DNA of 64,000 nucleotides from positions 1,426,001 to 1,490,000 of the forward strand of contig JAHDVF020000060.1 in the NCBI GenBank assembly GCA_022606425.2, read 5' to 3'. The stretch is from Lepidostoma basale. Its lineage: Eukaryota > Arthropoda > Insecta > Trichoptera > Lepidostomatidae. This document shows positions 11,399 through 21,599 of this stretch, in pieces. Each line of letters opens with the position of its first letter. The stretch's first letter is position 1. The notes beneath the pieces were generated by a model. It ran no database searches. It was given only the letters and a program-made list of their open reading frames with translations, and had not been told where the DNA came from. A program made the position numbers and the translations under genes.

Positions 11399-11860
11399 AG
11401 ACATATTTCTCTCGCTTCCTCAACATTCATACATCGTGTCATGCACGCGCGTCGATTTCTCTGACTCCTCATATGGCCGACATTCAATATTTGATTTATT
11501 TGATTGTGCCACGTTTTAATCGGTCTTCCTCTATTTCTGGTTCTATTTACATCGTTGCTTATAATTTTTTTACCATTCTTTATTCATTCATTCTTTCCAT
11601 ATGTCCAAACCATCTTAATGATCCTTTCATTATTTTGTTCATAACACCATCATTTGCACCGCATTCACTTCTTATATTTTCATTCGACACTCTATCATAC
11701 ACAGAGTATCCACACATTCGTCTAACAGATCTCATTTCTACTGCATTTATTCTACTTTCATCCTTCTTTTGCCAGTTCCGTGCTTCGCTTCCATACATAA
11801 GGGTCGGTAGAAGAACCACATTGTGCACTGCCATTCTAGCTTTTTTGGATAGGTTTTTGT
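11399..11860 (-). mobile_element. LINE family A fragment (middle, inverted)
   Basis: Minus strand from the CxE(A)REICQE region (11399) back to the IAxKNLSKKARMAVHN region (about 11860). It lacks both the tail and the last 70-80 nt, which fits an inversion breakpoint rather than a normal insertion. Confidence 0.8.
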
Positions 11861-11899
11861 CTGCGATGATAACTTTAAGTGGAAATCGCCACTGTGAAA

Positions 11900-12275
11900 T
11901 AAGTCGAATGAAAATATAAGAAGTGAATGCGGAGCGAATGATGGTGTTATAAACAAAATAATGAAAGGATCATTAAGATGGTTTGGACATATGGAAAGAA
12001 ATAATGAAGAAAGAATGGTAAAAAAAATATACGTTAATGATGTAAATGGAACCAGTAATAGAGGAAGACCGAGGAAAACGTGTCACGATCAAATAAATCA
12101 AATATTGAATGTCGGCCATGTGAGGAGTCTGAGAAATCGACGCGCGTCATGCACGCTGTGTGAGTGTTGAGGAAACGAGAGAAATATGTGAGGAAAGAAA
12201 AGTGCGGCAATCCATTCTTTCCGCCTACCCCTTCAGGGAGACGGCATGATAGTTAGTTAGTTAGTTAGTTAGCCA
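11900..12275 (+). mobile_element. LINE family A fragment (third, with tail)
   Basis: Plus strand from SNENIRSECGANDGV to the stop, ending in GTTAGTTAGTTAGTTAG at 12251-12272. A frameshift lies near RACMTRCM. Confidence 0.8.
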
Positions 12276-12654
12276 TTGTGAAATAAACCTAACTAAATTC
12301 AGTATTATTTTTTTCGTTCATAAATCATCAAAATCTCACTCGCTGTTTTTTCAAACACAATAAATAACACATTCGAAACGGTGGACGTATTACATAAGAA
12401 GGAAGTACCTTAACACCTTGCCGCCCGGCATGGGGCACGTGGTGTTGTATTCAAATTTAAAATAAAACAAATGCAGATACATCGTTTTATCGGATGTTGA
12501 TTTCACCATCAAATTTATTGTCTATAGATTGTACGAAAGTGTATGTAATTTTTTTTAATACCCCCGTGAAAGTAGGTACCCTATACATAATTACACGTGC
12601 GTAGGGTACCTACTCACAAACAAAAGTGATGTACCTACTCACAAACAAAAATTA
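12276..12654. other. Unassigned intronic DNA
   Basis: Contains a short duplicated phrase (GTACCTACTCACAAACAAAA, twice near 12605-12650). No gene or known element. Confidence 0.4.
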
Positions 12655-13150
12655 TTTAATAATATGTTTTTTGACGACTTCCACTTTTGTCTTTATTTAT
12701 TTTTTTATTTATTTGTTTATTTTTTTTTTCTCCTTGTATACAACAGGTCACTTAAACCCAATTACTGTATACAATTTATTTTAGCTATTATATTATATTG
12801 ATTCTCATGACATGTGATGGGTAGCCAATCTAAAGGCATTTTATTGTCACGTGAATTCTACACCAGACCAATGACAGTGTGACAATCACACTGCCATCGC
12901 CGGGAATCGAACCCGGGACCTTGAGAATGGAAGCCGGAGCTCTTACCACTCAGCCACGAAGGTCGATTGTAGATGCCTTAAAATTTTATTTTTTAATGTC
13001 TATTCATGAAATAAACTTTTTTGATTTATTTCGACAGCGACCGGTTTCGCCAGGCTCGCTGTCGAATTAAAGACAAAAGTGGTTGAAAAACATGATTTTA
13101 TTTAATAATTATTTGAAGTGAACTTCTATCAGGAGATTTCAGTAAAATGA
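12655..13150. repeat. Foldback element with hammerhead-like centre, split by a SINE
   Basis: Left arm CCACTTTTGTCTTTATTT (12671-12688) and right arm AAAGACAAAAGTGG (about 13069-13082) are inverted repeats. The centre at 13028-13065 is a hairpin with 11-bp arms (TTCGACAGCGA/TCGCTGTCGAA) enclosing CCGGTTTCGCCAGGC. A SINE A copy (12732-12965) sits in the left arm. The right flank continues into sequence shared with 7280 and 15900. Confidence 0.65.
12732..12965 (-). mobile_element. tRNA-derived SINE, family A
   Basis: Complete-looking copy: the 3' end CTTGTATACAACAGGTC (inverted) at 12732, and the tRNA-like head with B box GGGTTCGATTCCCGG and A box at the right end. It is inserted in the foldback element. 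Confidence 0.85.
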
Positions 13151-13370
13151 TTCGATTCCCAAGCCAATCACCTTTTTTGGCATATTTTTTTCTATTGTAA
13201 GATTGAACAGTATCCTTGTAACATTCTTTCTCACCCATTCTGCAATGACAACTTAAACTTGAAACTAAGGTAGTTAATGGAAGTGCTATGTCTGTTATGT
13301 ATTACTCTAAGGCTTGGAGACTTGGACCCTGAAAGTGCACACTATGAAAAGAGCTGGAAATTCTTCTTCT
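13151..13370 (+). mobile_element. LINE scrap (YxSxAW region)
   Basis: Plus strand VVNGSAMSVMYYSKAWRLGP resembles the VFNQCVLPVMTYGSETWTL block of LINE C-termini (compare 63490-63995, minus strand). Short and decayed. Confidence 0.4.
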
Positions 13371-13487
13371 TCGTCTTGTTATTTTAATAGATCCGATGAT
13401 CTGTGACACAGAAATCATGTCTCGTGGGATGAAGAGGTTCAACTGTCCCTCCATCTCTTATTCGGTCTTCCAGGTGGGCTGAGGAAA
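13371..13487 (-). mobile_element. LINE family F scrap
   Basis: Matches 54050-54180 (TTTTAATAGATC, GATGATCTGTGACACAGAA, then the GTCTTCCAGGTGGGC end). Minus-strand GRPxxRW-type tail. Confidence 0.6.
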
Positions 13488-13565
13488 TTAACTAACTAAC
13501 TAACCATCACGCCGTCTACCAGAAAGGGTAGGCAGAAAGAATGAACTGTCACACTTTACCGATGC
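13488..13565 (-). mobile_element. LINE family A, 3' terminal scrap
   Basis: (CTAA)3 and the inverted last about 65 nt of the ORF only. Confidence 0.65.
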
Positions 13566-14194
13566 GACACTCCATCCTTCTCTTTTCGCCCCGCGGGAGA
13601 CGCGGTGTGATGGGTTGCGAACCTCATCGCCACCAATAGGCATCTACCACGCACACTTCGATCGTCCAACATCCGCAAAATAAATCTAAAACAAATCATA
13701 TAAAATACAATGATATAAAATAAAAATATTTTAACACATAATGTTATTTTTAGCTGTTTTTTTGTTCTAATGACAATTTGAATAATTTCTTCAATATTAT
13801 TTAAAAGTTCTTGCTGGTGTTAGATTGTTAAGTGCCTAATTACAACTAATTTTAAAAAAAAACGGTTGATACGTGGAACACAAATTAAATAAACATTAAA
13901 GTCCGGATCGTCCATGTCAACTTGTGCACCATCTAAAAATAACATTATGTGAAAATTATAATAACGATTTACAAATGTTACAAAGTAAGGGTGCCGAAAA
14001 AATCATACGTCCGGCTTCACTTTATGAGATTAGCACTACTTTTAAGTTAACGCATTTTTTTGGATGTACTTTGTAATACTTAGCAAAGGAAGCATAAAGA
14101 ATGCAAAGTGTACGTATGCAGATACGGAAAAATTCGTTTTATTCGATTTATTCGTTTAATGCAACACTTGTTAAGCGTTCTGTTATTTGCTTTA
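13566..14194. other. Unassigned intronic DNA
   Basis: Bases 13566-13680 are GC-richer and may belong to an old repeat. The remainder is AT-rich without recognisable content. Confidence 0.4.
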
Positions 14195-14312
14195 CCGGAA
14201 GTGGTACGCTCGCGTATCCCGCCCGCCATCTGCCGAGCTTCGAACCCGGGACCTTACACGTCGAGTAAATCGTTTGACGCATCGCTCCCCCGGGAAATAA
14301 ATCGATTCGCAA
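14195..14312 (-). mobile_element. tRNA-like sequence, probable third SINE family
   Basis: The minus strand has a B-box-like GGTCCCGGGTTCGAAGC with a tRNA-like spacing upstream. It does not fold as an intact tRNA in my reading, and only one copy is seen, so SINE is an inference. Confidence 0.4.
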
Positions 14313-14404
14313 TTGAAACGTGACTTGAAAAAAAAACAGTTCGAAATTCAAAATAATGTGTGTCTTATTTATATCGTATACCTCTGCAATAGATGCAACA
14401 AACA

Positions 14405-14455
14405 TTAATATTGTTTGTAATGTCTGTTGATATAATAAACTGATTTGATTGGATA
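14405..14455 (+). repeat. Family X tail scrap
   Basis: TTGTAATGTCTGTTGATATAATAAACTGATTTGATT matches the 3' end of family X (compare 5690-5735, 47220-47276). Confidence 0.5.
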
Positions 14456-14484
14456 CCTAATGCTTACGCCAGGTTATTGAATTT

Positions 14485-14945
14485 ATTAAATTTACTAACT
14501 AACTAACCATCACGCCGTCTCCCCGAAGGGGTAGGCAGAAAGAACGGCCTGCCACACTTTTCTTTCCTGACATATTTCTCTCGCTTCCTCAACATTCATA
14601 GATCGTGTCAATCGGTCTTCCACTATTTCTGGTACCATTTACATCGTTAACATATAATTTTTTTACCATTCTTTCTTCATTCATTCTTTCCATATTTCCA
14701 AACCATCTTAAAGATCCTTTCATTATTTTGTTCATAACACCATCATTCGCACCGCATTCACTTATTACATTTTTATTCGACACTCTATCATGCACAGAGT
14801 ATTCACTCATTCGTCTAAGAGATCTCATTTCTACTGCATTTATTATACTTTCATCCTTCTTTTGCCAGTTCCATGCTTCGCTTCCATACGTAAGGGCCGG
14901 TAGAAGAACACTATTGTGCACTGCCATTCAAGCTTTTTGCATAGC
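14485..14945 (-). mobile_element. LINE family A copy
   Basis: (CTAA)3 tail, inverted 3' end, then a gap in the HDQI segment and a 112-residue open frame: MAVHNSVLLPALTYGSEAW, RWFGNMERM, LYVNDVNGTRNSGRP. Stop-free over most of its length despite the deletion. Confidence 0.8.
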
Positions 14946-15630
14946 TATTTGTTTACGTTTTTGTTTTTGTTTTTTAATAAAACACTTTATATTTAACCAC
15001 GGTATGGTTATTATAATTGAATACTGGTCCATTCTCTCTGCCTAACCCTCGACACTCGACAACAGCTGTATATTGGCTCTGGCTCTAGGTTAGGTGTCTG
15101 AATCACTGAAATTCGCTTAACATAGCTTATAATTTTCCTTGAATATACGTGTTAAGTTTTATCCTTGAAGAAATAAACGTTGAAAGTCAAAAACAAACGT
15201 AAACCGGGTAAATAATTTAATTAGGATGATTACCTGCTTTTCTCGACTTTCATGAGAAATTCCAAGAGTGATTTTTTTCATCAAAGTGTAAAAAAGCTCT
15301 AAGTGGTCTCGTCCATCCACAAGTTTGCAACACGAGACAGTGGCGGCTTTGCAGGGGGAGAAAAGTTTTTCAAACCCCTGGCAAAGTATTTACTTTGCAA
15401 ATAAAACCGCGTAAAAATCACGTAGGAACCCCCTTACCACCCCCGACCCTATCGCAATGGAAATGGAGGAAATGAGTGGGAAAAATAAAATTCTGTAGTG
15501 TCTCTCACGTGGATTTCTTATTTATAATCTGAATTAATATAATTACACTTACGAGTATTATAAATATTTTGTTGAATCGCGATTTACATCTTTACAGCGC
15601 GAACCAAATCGATGAAAAGGGTATAGCTAT
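14946..15630. other. Unassigned DNA with a palindrome-arm copy
   Basis: Bases 14970-15010 (TATTTAACCACGGTATGGTTATTATA) match one arm of the palindrome at 16140-16365. The rest is unassigned, GC-richer at 15300-15480. Confidence 0.45.
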
Positions 15631-15633
15631 CAT

Positions 15634-15812
15634 TTTAATTCTCGTGACATGTGATAGATAGCTTATCTATCGCCATTTTATTGTGATTTTACGTGACTGA
15701 ATGCTGCGCCAGACCAAAGACATTGTGACAACCGCACTTCCACTGCCGGGAATCGAACCCGAGAACTTCGGCGTGGCTGTCGATGCACTCACTACTCTGC
15801 CACGAAGGTCGT
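15634..15812 (-). mobile_element. tRNA-derived SINE, family A (3' truncated)
   Basis: The body and tRNA-like head are present; the distal 3' part is missing compared with 3951-4180. Confidence 0.8.
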
Positions 15813-15864
15813 CAACTTAATATAACAATAACAATGAAATAAAACGATGTTTTGTCTCTATTTC

Positions 15865-15955
15865 GACAGCGAGCCTGGTGAAACCGGTCGCTGTCGAAAT
15901 AAAGACAAAAGTGGGAGAGATAAGAGATTTCAGTAAAATCATTTGATTATCTTAA
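15865..15955 (+). repeat. Hammerhead-like hairpin
   Basis: Perfect 13-bp arms ATTTCGACAGCGA/TCGCTGTCGAAAT (15869-15909) enclose GCCTGGTGAAACCGG. Reading through, GAAA-ACCGGT-C is followed by GCTGTCGAAAT, which pairs with ATTTCGACAGC, as stem I of a hammerhead would. Stem II is collapsed. Confidence 0.5.
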
Positions 15956-15959
15956 TATA

Positions 15960-16105
15960 ACAACACTTTATTCCACTTAACAGACAAGTTATAATATAAC
16001 CTTTATCAATGAATACAATTTAAAAAAATAATAATTGTGTACATAGATTAAGTTTATGTTATAACCGAAACATGTCTGTGTTAAATGAAATAAAGTGTAA
16101 TTCTT
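15960..16105. repeat. Inverted-repeat element
   Basis: AACACTTTATTCCACTTAAC...AGACA at about 15964 is the inverse of TGTCTGTGTTAAATGAAATAAAGTGT at about 16074-16099, enclosing about 90 nt of internally symmetric AT-rich sequence. The right part holds the GAAACATGTC hammerhead phrase. Confidence 0.6.
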
Positions 16106-16139
16106 CATATAAAGCACTCACTTTGTGGATAGACATTTT

Positions 16140-16365
16140 AAATAATTATATAAATAAAACAACGTTGTATTTAACCACGGTAGGGTTATTATATTGATAC
16201 CAACTAGTTTCGCTTGGACCCAAGCTTCATCAGGGCAGTATAATAACTCATATTATAGTTATTATACTGCCCTGATGAAGCTTGGGTCCAAGCGAAACTA
16301 GTTGGCATCAATATAATAACCCTACCGTGGTTAAATACAAAGTTGTTTTATTTATATAATTATTT
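16140..16365. repeat. Near-perfect palindrome carrying two opposed hammerhead-like motifs
   Basis: Arms 16140-16247 and 16258-16365 (108 nt each) are reverse complements with about two mismatches and a 10-nt spacer. Right arm, plus strand: CTGATGA 16272-16278, one extra A, stem II GCTTG-GGTC-CAAGC (16280-16293), GAAA 16294-16297, ACTAGT 16297-16302, cleavage triplet GTT ending 16303. Stem I: GCC 16269-16271 with GGC 16304-16306 and GTTATTATA 16258-16266 with TATAATAAC 16312-16320. The left arm repeats this on the minus strand. Confidence 0.85.
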
Positions 16366-16448
16366 GAAATAAAGTGTATTATGAATAAAGTTATTTTTCT
16401 AATTCCCACAAAGTTTCTACTTTCGGAAAGATTATTTTTTGTACTTGT

Positions 16449-16494
16449 CACAAACATGTTTCGGGACACAAACTTCCCTTCTTCAGTGTATGAA
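16449..16494 (-). ncRNA. Hammerhead-ribozyme-like motif, complete core
   Basis: Minus strand: CTGAAGA (16486-16480), one extra A, stem II GGGA...TCCC (16478-16463), GAAA (16462-16459), ACATGT, cleavage triplet GTT ending at 16453. Stem I has four pairs, ACA plus a U-G (16487-16490 with 16452-16449). All core positions of the CUGANGA/GAAA/NUH pattern are met. Confidence 0.6.
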
Positions 16495-16499
16495 TTTTA

Positions 16500-17194
16500 A
16501 CAGTTAAATGAAAGACAGTTATTACTTATATGCTTAATAAATAAGTTTGTGAAAAGTGCATAAAACTGTTGTGATAATACAGTGTTTCCAAAAAACTTTA
16601 CAAATGTGAATCCACAACACAGCGCGATGGCAAATATATTATAGAAGAAATTCAAGAAACAATAAATAACAAGAAACATAAATTATGTAGTCACTCTGTG
16701 CATTAATTCGTTTGTTTGTGTTCTTTTTTAAATTCAATTTCTTTCGTTCTTTAGAAAGCACTCGAGAAGAACGCAAAAGTAACGAAGACAGTGCGATGGG
16801 GTGAGGAGAGGAAAGTAGGAGAGTAAAAAATAAAGAAATTGTATGAACAAACGTAGCCTCGGATTTTATCTCAAAAAGTTCACCGTTGAGATAAAAATTC
16901 CCAGCATCATCGGAGTTAAGAAAATTATTTTTCTTCAACTTCTCTGCTGCGAGACTTATTCAATAGCATCCGCAGTTACTGTATGAGGAAAGAAAATTGC
17001 TCCAGAGCGATTTAATTTCGGGAATAAATTTATTTATTTTTTGAAAAATAATATTTTCAACTTTGCAACTTTATTAAAAATAGAATTTTTTTTTTTTAAT
17101 TTAAATTAAAACAAACATGTTTCGAGGCACAGAAGCTCTTAATCAATATAGTTATATATTATATATGATATAAAACATAAATATTTTTTTTTAA
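16500..17194. other. Unassigned AT-rich DNA
   Basis: A decayed hammerhead-like motif on the minus strand lies at about 17110-17150 (CGAAACATGTT, core TTGATTA). Otherwise nothing recognised. Confidence 0.45.
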
Positions 17195-17404
17195 ATCCAT
17201 GAAAATGGTCAGTTTTGACAGATGTTATAAAAAAAATTCATATATCAAGCGGAAAGAATGGATTATCAGACTTTCTTCTCTCGGTTCGTCAAGATTCATA
17301 GATAGGACTTTTAATATTTGATTCATTTAATCGTGCCACATTTTTCTCGATCTTTCTCTATATCTTGTTCTGTTTACATTTTACCTTCTTTATCATTATT
17401 TATA
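17195..17404 (-). mobile_element. LINE family A fragment inside a 210-bp duplicated block
   Basis: Minus-strand family A sequence (DQI...RPRK region) preceded by CCATGAAAATGGTCAGTTTTGACAG. The whole block recurs at 17752-17965 with roughly 85% identity. Confidence 0.65.
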
Positions 17405-17725
17405 TCAAAATAAAATGGTGTAATGAACAAAATAATGAAAGGGCCTGTAAGATGGTTTGGACATATGGAAAGAATGAATGAAGGAAAAATGGTAAAAAAT
17501 AAATATGTTAACGATGTAATAAAACTAGAAAAACAGGAAGACCGAGGAAAAAGTGTCACGATCAAGGAAATCAAATATTGAATGTCGGCAACGTGAGGAG
17601 TCGCCGCGCGTGCATGACACGATTTATGAATGTTGAGGAAGCGAGAGAAATATGACAGGAAAGAAAAGTGTGGCAGTCCATTCTTTCTGCCTACGGGAAG
17701 ACGGCGTGATGGTTAGTTAGTTAGT
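17405..17725 (+). mobile_element. LINE family A copy with tail, between duplicated blocks
   Basis: Plus strand GVMNKIMKGPVRWFGHMERM to the terminal GETA equivalent and GTTAGTTAGTT. It is flanked by direct copies of a 210-bp block. Confidence 0.75.
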
Positions 17726-17751
17726 TTATACAAAATAAATCATTTTAAAAA

Positions 17752-18030
17752 TATCCATGAAAATGGTCAATTTTGACAGATGTTATAAAAAAAAAATTCA
17801 TGTAATCATGTGGAAAGAATGGATTTTTAAACTTTCTTCTCTCGGCTCCTTAAGAAGATTCATAGATAGAACATTTTATATTGTATTAATTTAATCGTGC
17901 CACGTTTTCCTCGGTCCTCCTCAATATCTTGTTCTGTTAACATTGTTACCTTCTATATCATTATTTATCCATGTGTTCAAACGGTACCATTCGGTACAAG
18001 AACACCATTATGCACTGCCATCTTATCTAT
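17752..18030 (-). mobile_element. LINE family A fragment, second copy of the duplicated block
   Basis: Repeats 17195-17404 and continues to the TVLVPNG...AVHN region (inverted) at about 18030. Confidence 0.65.
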
Positions 18031-18514
18031 TATAACATCAATCGTTTAAAATATTTTTCATATTAAGACTATTTATTATTAAAAACTAAATCTCGAACAA
18101 CTAAAAAATACTCTGTTAAATGCAGTTTTGTGGAGTTGAAGAAAAAATAGTTAACATTTAAGAGATTTGGACATTTCTTTGAATAGACCGTGGGGGTGGG
18201 TGGGAGTGGTGGACGGGGGATGAAAGAAGAGTGGAAGTAGAGGAATAAGAGGAAGAAGTAGCCGCACGTTTTCAATTACTGAAAGATTCTTTTCTGACTT
18301 AAAGGATAAGTTGAGGGTAACTCGAAACGTTTAAAGGGAGGTTCAGGGTAACTACCCTTGGCTACAGGTTAATAAGTAAGAGAAGATTTTTTTATGCAAG
18401 ACATAATTTATGTAATGAATAAAAAATCCTTTACAAAATTTATTTACTTATTGTTTCTTGAACAATGATGTAAAATTCCATATTAAATAATTAATACGAA
18501 TAAAACATCTGCTT
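18031..18514. other. Unassigned intronic DNA
   Basis: A GC-rich patch (GGGGGTGGGTGGGAGTGG) lies at 18188-18220. Nothing else recognised. Confidence 0.4.
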
Positions 18515-18760
18515 TATTTTATTTTATAGAAATGATATGTTTCAACTTGCTAAGGTCATACTAAAGTCAAGGTTAAGTAAAATATCACTCCCATTAAATA
18601 TAATAAAATTTCTTGAAAATTCGTAAGATATACCACAAATTACTTATTTATAACAATGCAATTGTCGTTATCGGCATTATCAAATGTCTTGCATTAGCAA
18701 GACGAAACATATCATTCCCATAAAATATAGTAAAACTTCAAAAAAAGTTAAATTTTATAT
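18515..18760. repeat. Inverted pair of hammerhead-like repeats
   Basis: The left inverse copy (ATGATATGTTTCAACTTGCTA, 18532-18552) mirrors the right copy at 18679-18716, which has a 7-bp stem II GTCTTGC-ATTA-GCAAGAC (18686-18703), GAAA and ACATATC. CUGANGA is not intact. A shared 3' flank CCCATAAAATATA...AAACTTC also follows the copy at 29097. Confidence 0.5.
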
Positions 18761-18824
18761 TTAATATAAAATCAGATCAAAACATATGTTTTTTAATTAG
18801 ATAATTCACTAACGCATTATCTTA

Positions 18825-19290
18825 CTAACTAACAAACCATCACGCCGCCTTTCCAAAGGGGTAGGCAGAGAGGATGGACCACCATACCGTTTTGTCCTAA
18901 CATATTCTCCTGCTTCCTCCACATTCATACATCGTAACATGCACGTTCGCCGATTTTTCCGACTTCGAATGTGACCGGCATTAGTATATGATTAATTTGA
19001 TCATGTCATGCTTTCCTTGGTCTTCCGCGTCTATTCTTTCCACTCACACTGCTTGTATACAACATTTAAACCATTTTTCTCTCGTCCATTCGTTCTCTGT
19101 GTCCAAATCAGCTCAGGGATCCTTTTTTAATTTTACTTATTATGATGCAATAATTTGCCTTACATTTCTTCCTTATTTCATCGTTCGGTATTCTATAATA
19201 TATAGTTTTCCCGCAAATTCTTCTCAGTGATCTCATTTCTACGACATTTATCCTACATTAATCATTTTTTGCTAGCTTCAAGCTTATCTT
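18825..19290 (-). mobile_element. LINE family A-prime copy, decayed
   Basis: ACTAACTAACAAACC tail, inverted 3' end, then minus-strand sequence back to the xxWxxxxxESRINxVEM region. Many substitutions; no long frame. Confidence 0.7.
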
Positions 19291-19299
19291 AATATTTGA

Positions 19300-19867
19300 T
19301 AATCTCTTAGCAACGTGAAACATGTCATTAATATAAAATAAATATAACTTCTAGAAAATATACGTTATCATTCGTGTTAATAGTTTAACAAGAACGAATT
19401 ATAGCTATTATGTTTGCGATAATCCTCCCTTAGCGACTCATTATAATGCCGTCATTTACGCGACCAGAATTCGCGAAACCATCCCCCAACATTAAACACT
19501 ACCCTCAAATTACAATACCCACCCCTCTTGTTCAATACTCATTGATCTACCCCTCACACTATTGGTCGATTGTGCCCCAATGTGAATGCGTTTCACTATG
19601 ACAAAATAATTGAATTGCATACCAATCAAATGCACTGTGTTTAAATTTAAATGTTTTATAACTTTGATAATATAATGAAGATTTCTTTTATATATCTACA
19701 CAAAATTTACAATACATGTATTTTTTTTTAAGTTTTAGTCCAATGGATCAATTTGCAGTAAAGTGTAACATTTTTGCTGATTCTCAGGATCCCACTTGGG
19801 CCTTTAATGTGGTAGTTTCCCGTTGCATTCCACGTTTTTATAAATAACAGCTTATTTGCACTCAAAT
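19300..19867. other. Unassigned DNA with a weak hammerhead-like scrap
   Basis: TGATAATCTCTTAGCAACGTGAAACATGTCATT at about 19298-19330 resembles the 18679 and 29085 copies. The rest is unassigned. Confidence 0.4.
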
Positions 19868-20065
19868 CCTGTATACAACTTTTTGGTATTGATTCGGATA
19901 ACAGGTGATAGGTAGCTAGTCTATCGCCATTTTTATTGTCACGTGAATTCTATCAAAGCAGATCTAGACAGCTTGATTATTTTCGCACTATCATCGCCGG
20001 GAATCAAACCTGTGACCTTCAATGTGACAGTCATAGCTGTTGGCACTCTGCCACAAAGGCCTTCG
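19868..20065 (-). mobile_element. tRNA-derived SINE, family A, decayed
   Basis: The head and body are recognisable; the B box is mutated (GGTTTGATTCCCGG) and part of the body is missing. Confidence 0.75.
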
Positions 20066-20071
20066 TTAGTA

Positions 20072-20072
<1 letters not shown>

Positions 20073-20114
<42 letters not shown>

Positions 20115-20122
20115 AGTAATAA
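20073..20122. repeat. (TAA)n microsatellite
   Basis: About 16 units of AAT/TAA with two interruptions, next to the SINE head. Confidence 0.9.
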
Positions 20123-20839
20123 GAACCTCAAGGGCGTATTAAGACGTGTTTTAAATCAAAATATTCGTATGAACGCTGCACCTGATATTCGTGATCGGTT
20201 AGAAAATTTATACTATGTATTTTATGTGAGTGACTGGTTTCACCTTGCTAGAGCACTATTAAACGTTTATTCGGCAAGTATTAGATAATTATTCCTCACC
20301 ACATAGCCAACAATTTGCCAATATTAAATTGAATTGCAGTTCCCCCCTCCACTAGCTACCCCCTCCACCATTCGCCATCATCATTTCGGCAGCCATTTTG
20401 AATTAGGAATCATCAATAGTGCCGAGGGGGTGGGTGGGTACCTACCCCGCGTTAGGGGTGGGGGCGAATATGATAGTGCGGGTAGGGCAGATAGTTGCAT
20501 GAAATGCGGATGTAGAAGTATCATAAATAGGAAACGCTAGCCTTCCGAACATTTGAAAAACTGTTTTAAACATCATCTGTTTTGGGTCATCACGTGGTAC
20601 CAGAACGCACACGACAGTACACAACGATTTTTTTTGTAACTGACCCCTCTAACAGTCATAAACTTAAGCCGTTAACACTGTAGAATTCCATAATGTCGAT
20701 TTATTTTTTTACCAATTAAATACTTTTTATTTATTTATTTATTTGTTTATTTACTTGAAATAGTATGCATGTACACAACACATGTTCTAATAAAAATCAA
20801 TTATACATCAATTATAATAATACACATACACTTTTTTTG
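20123..20839. other. Intronic DNA with a GC-rich island
   Basis: Bases 20330-20540 are GC-rich, with CCCCCTCCAC / GGGGGTGGGTGGG tracts and GCAGCCATTTTGAATT, and match no repeat here. A hammerhead-like scrap on the minus strand (AAGGTGAAACCAGTCACT) lies at 20222-20250. Confidence 0.45.
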
Positions 20840-21475
20840 GGATTTGTGTATTTAGGTAGCATGTTCACAGCGGATGGCCGAACGGACAGTGATGTTAAAA
20901 GGAGGTTTGGTGCGGGTAACCAAAAAGAATGGAGTTTTAAAAATGGTTATTGGAAACAAGAATTTATCAATGAAAGCGAAAATGGACGTTCACAATGGAG
21001 TTCTGGTCCCAACCCTCACGTATGGAAGCGAAGCATGGAACTGGCAGAAGAAAGAGAGCAGAATAAATGCGGTAGAGATAATGTCCCAAAGACGTATGTG
21101 TGTTAGAACAATATGCAGAATCTTAAATGCTGATATTACATAGGAATGTAGAGTGAAAGAAGGTATTATGAACAAAATTATGAAAGGATCGCTGCGTTGG
21201 TTCGGACATATGGAGCGCATAGGTGAAGAAAGAATGGTTAAAAACGTATACATTAACGATGTAAATGGAGTACGGAGTCGAGGTAGACCGAGGAAAACAT
21301 GGCATGACCAAATTAATCAAATTTTAAAGGTTGGTCATGTCAGAAGCCGTAGGAATCGACGTGCGTGTATGACACGATGCATGAATGTGGAGGAACCTAG
21401 AGGGGTATGTCAGGATAGAGTAGTGTGGCGGTTCATTTTCTCTGCCTACCCCTGCGGAGAAACGGCGTGATGATT
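20840..21475 (+). mobile_element. LINE family A-prime copy, best preserved of its subfamily
   Basis: Plus strand from VYLGSMFTADGRTDSDVKRR through MDVHNGVLVPTLTYGSEAW, a frameshift region near 21110-21150, then a 105-residue open frame: MNKIMKGSLRWFGHMERI, RGRPRKTWHDQINQILKV, SAYPCGETA. The stop is followed directly by GATTTGTTG rather than (TTAG)n. Confidence 0.82.
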
Positions 21476-21599
21476 TGTTGCACATACACATCAATATAAG
21501 GCTACATTTTGTTAACATATTTATTTAATTCTATTAAAAAAAAATTATGCTCTGCACACTTTTGACATCCTCCGGTATATATCTTCATAAATTTTAAAT
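21476..21599. other. Short AT-rich spacer
   Basis: Nothing recognised. Confidence 0.4.
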
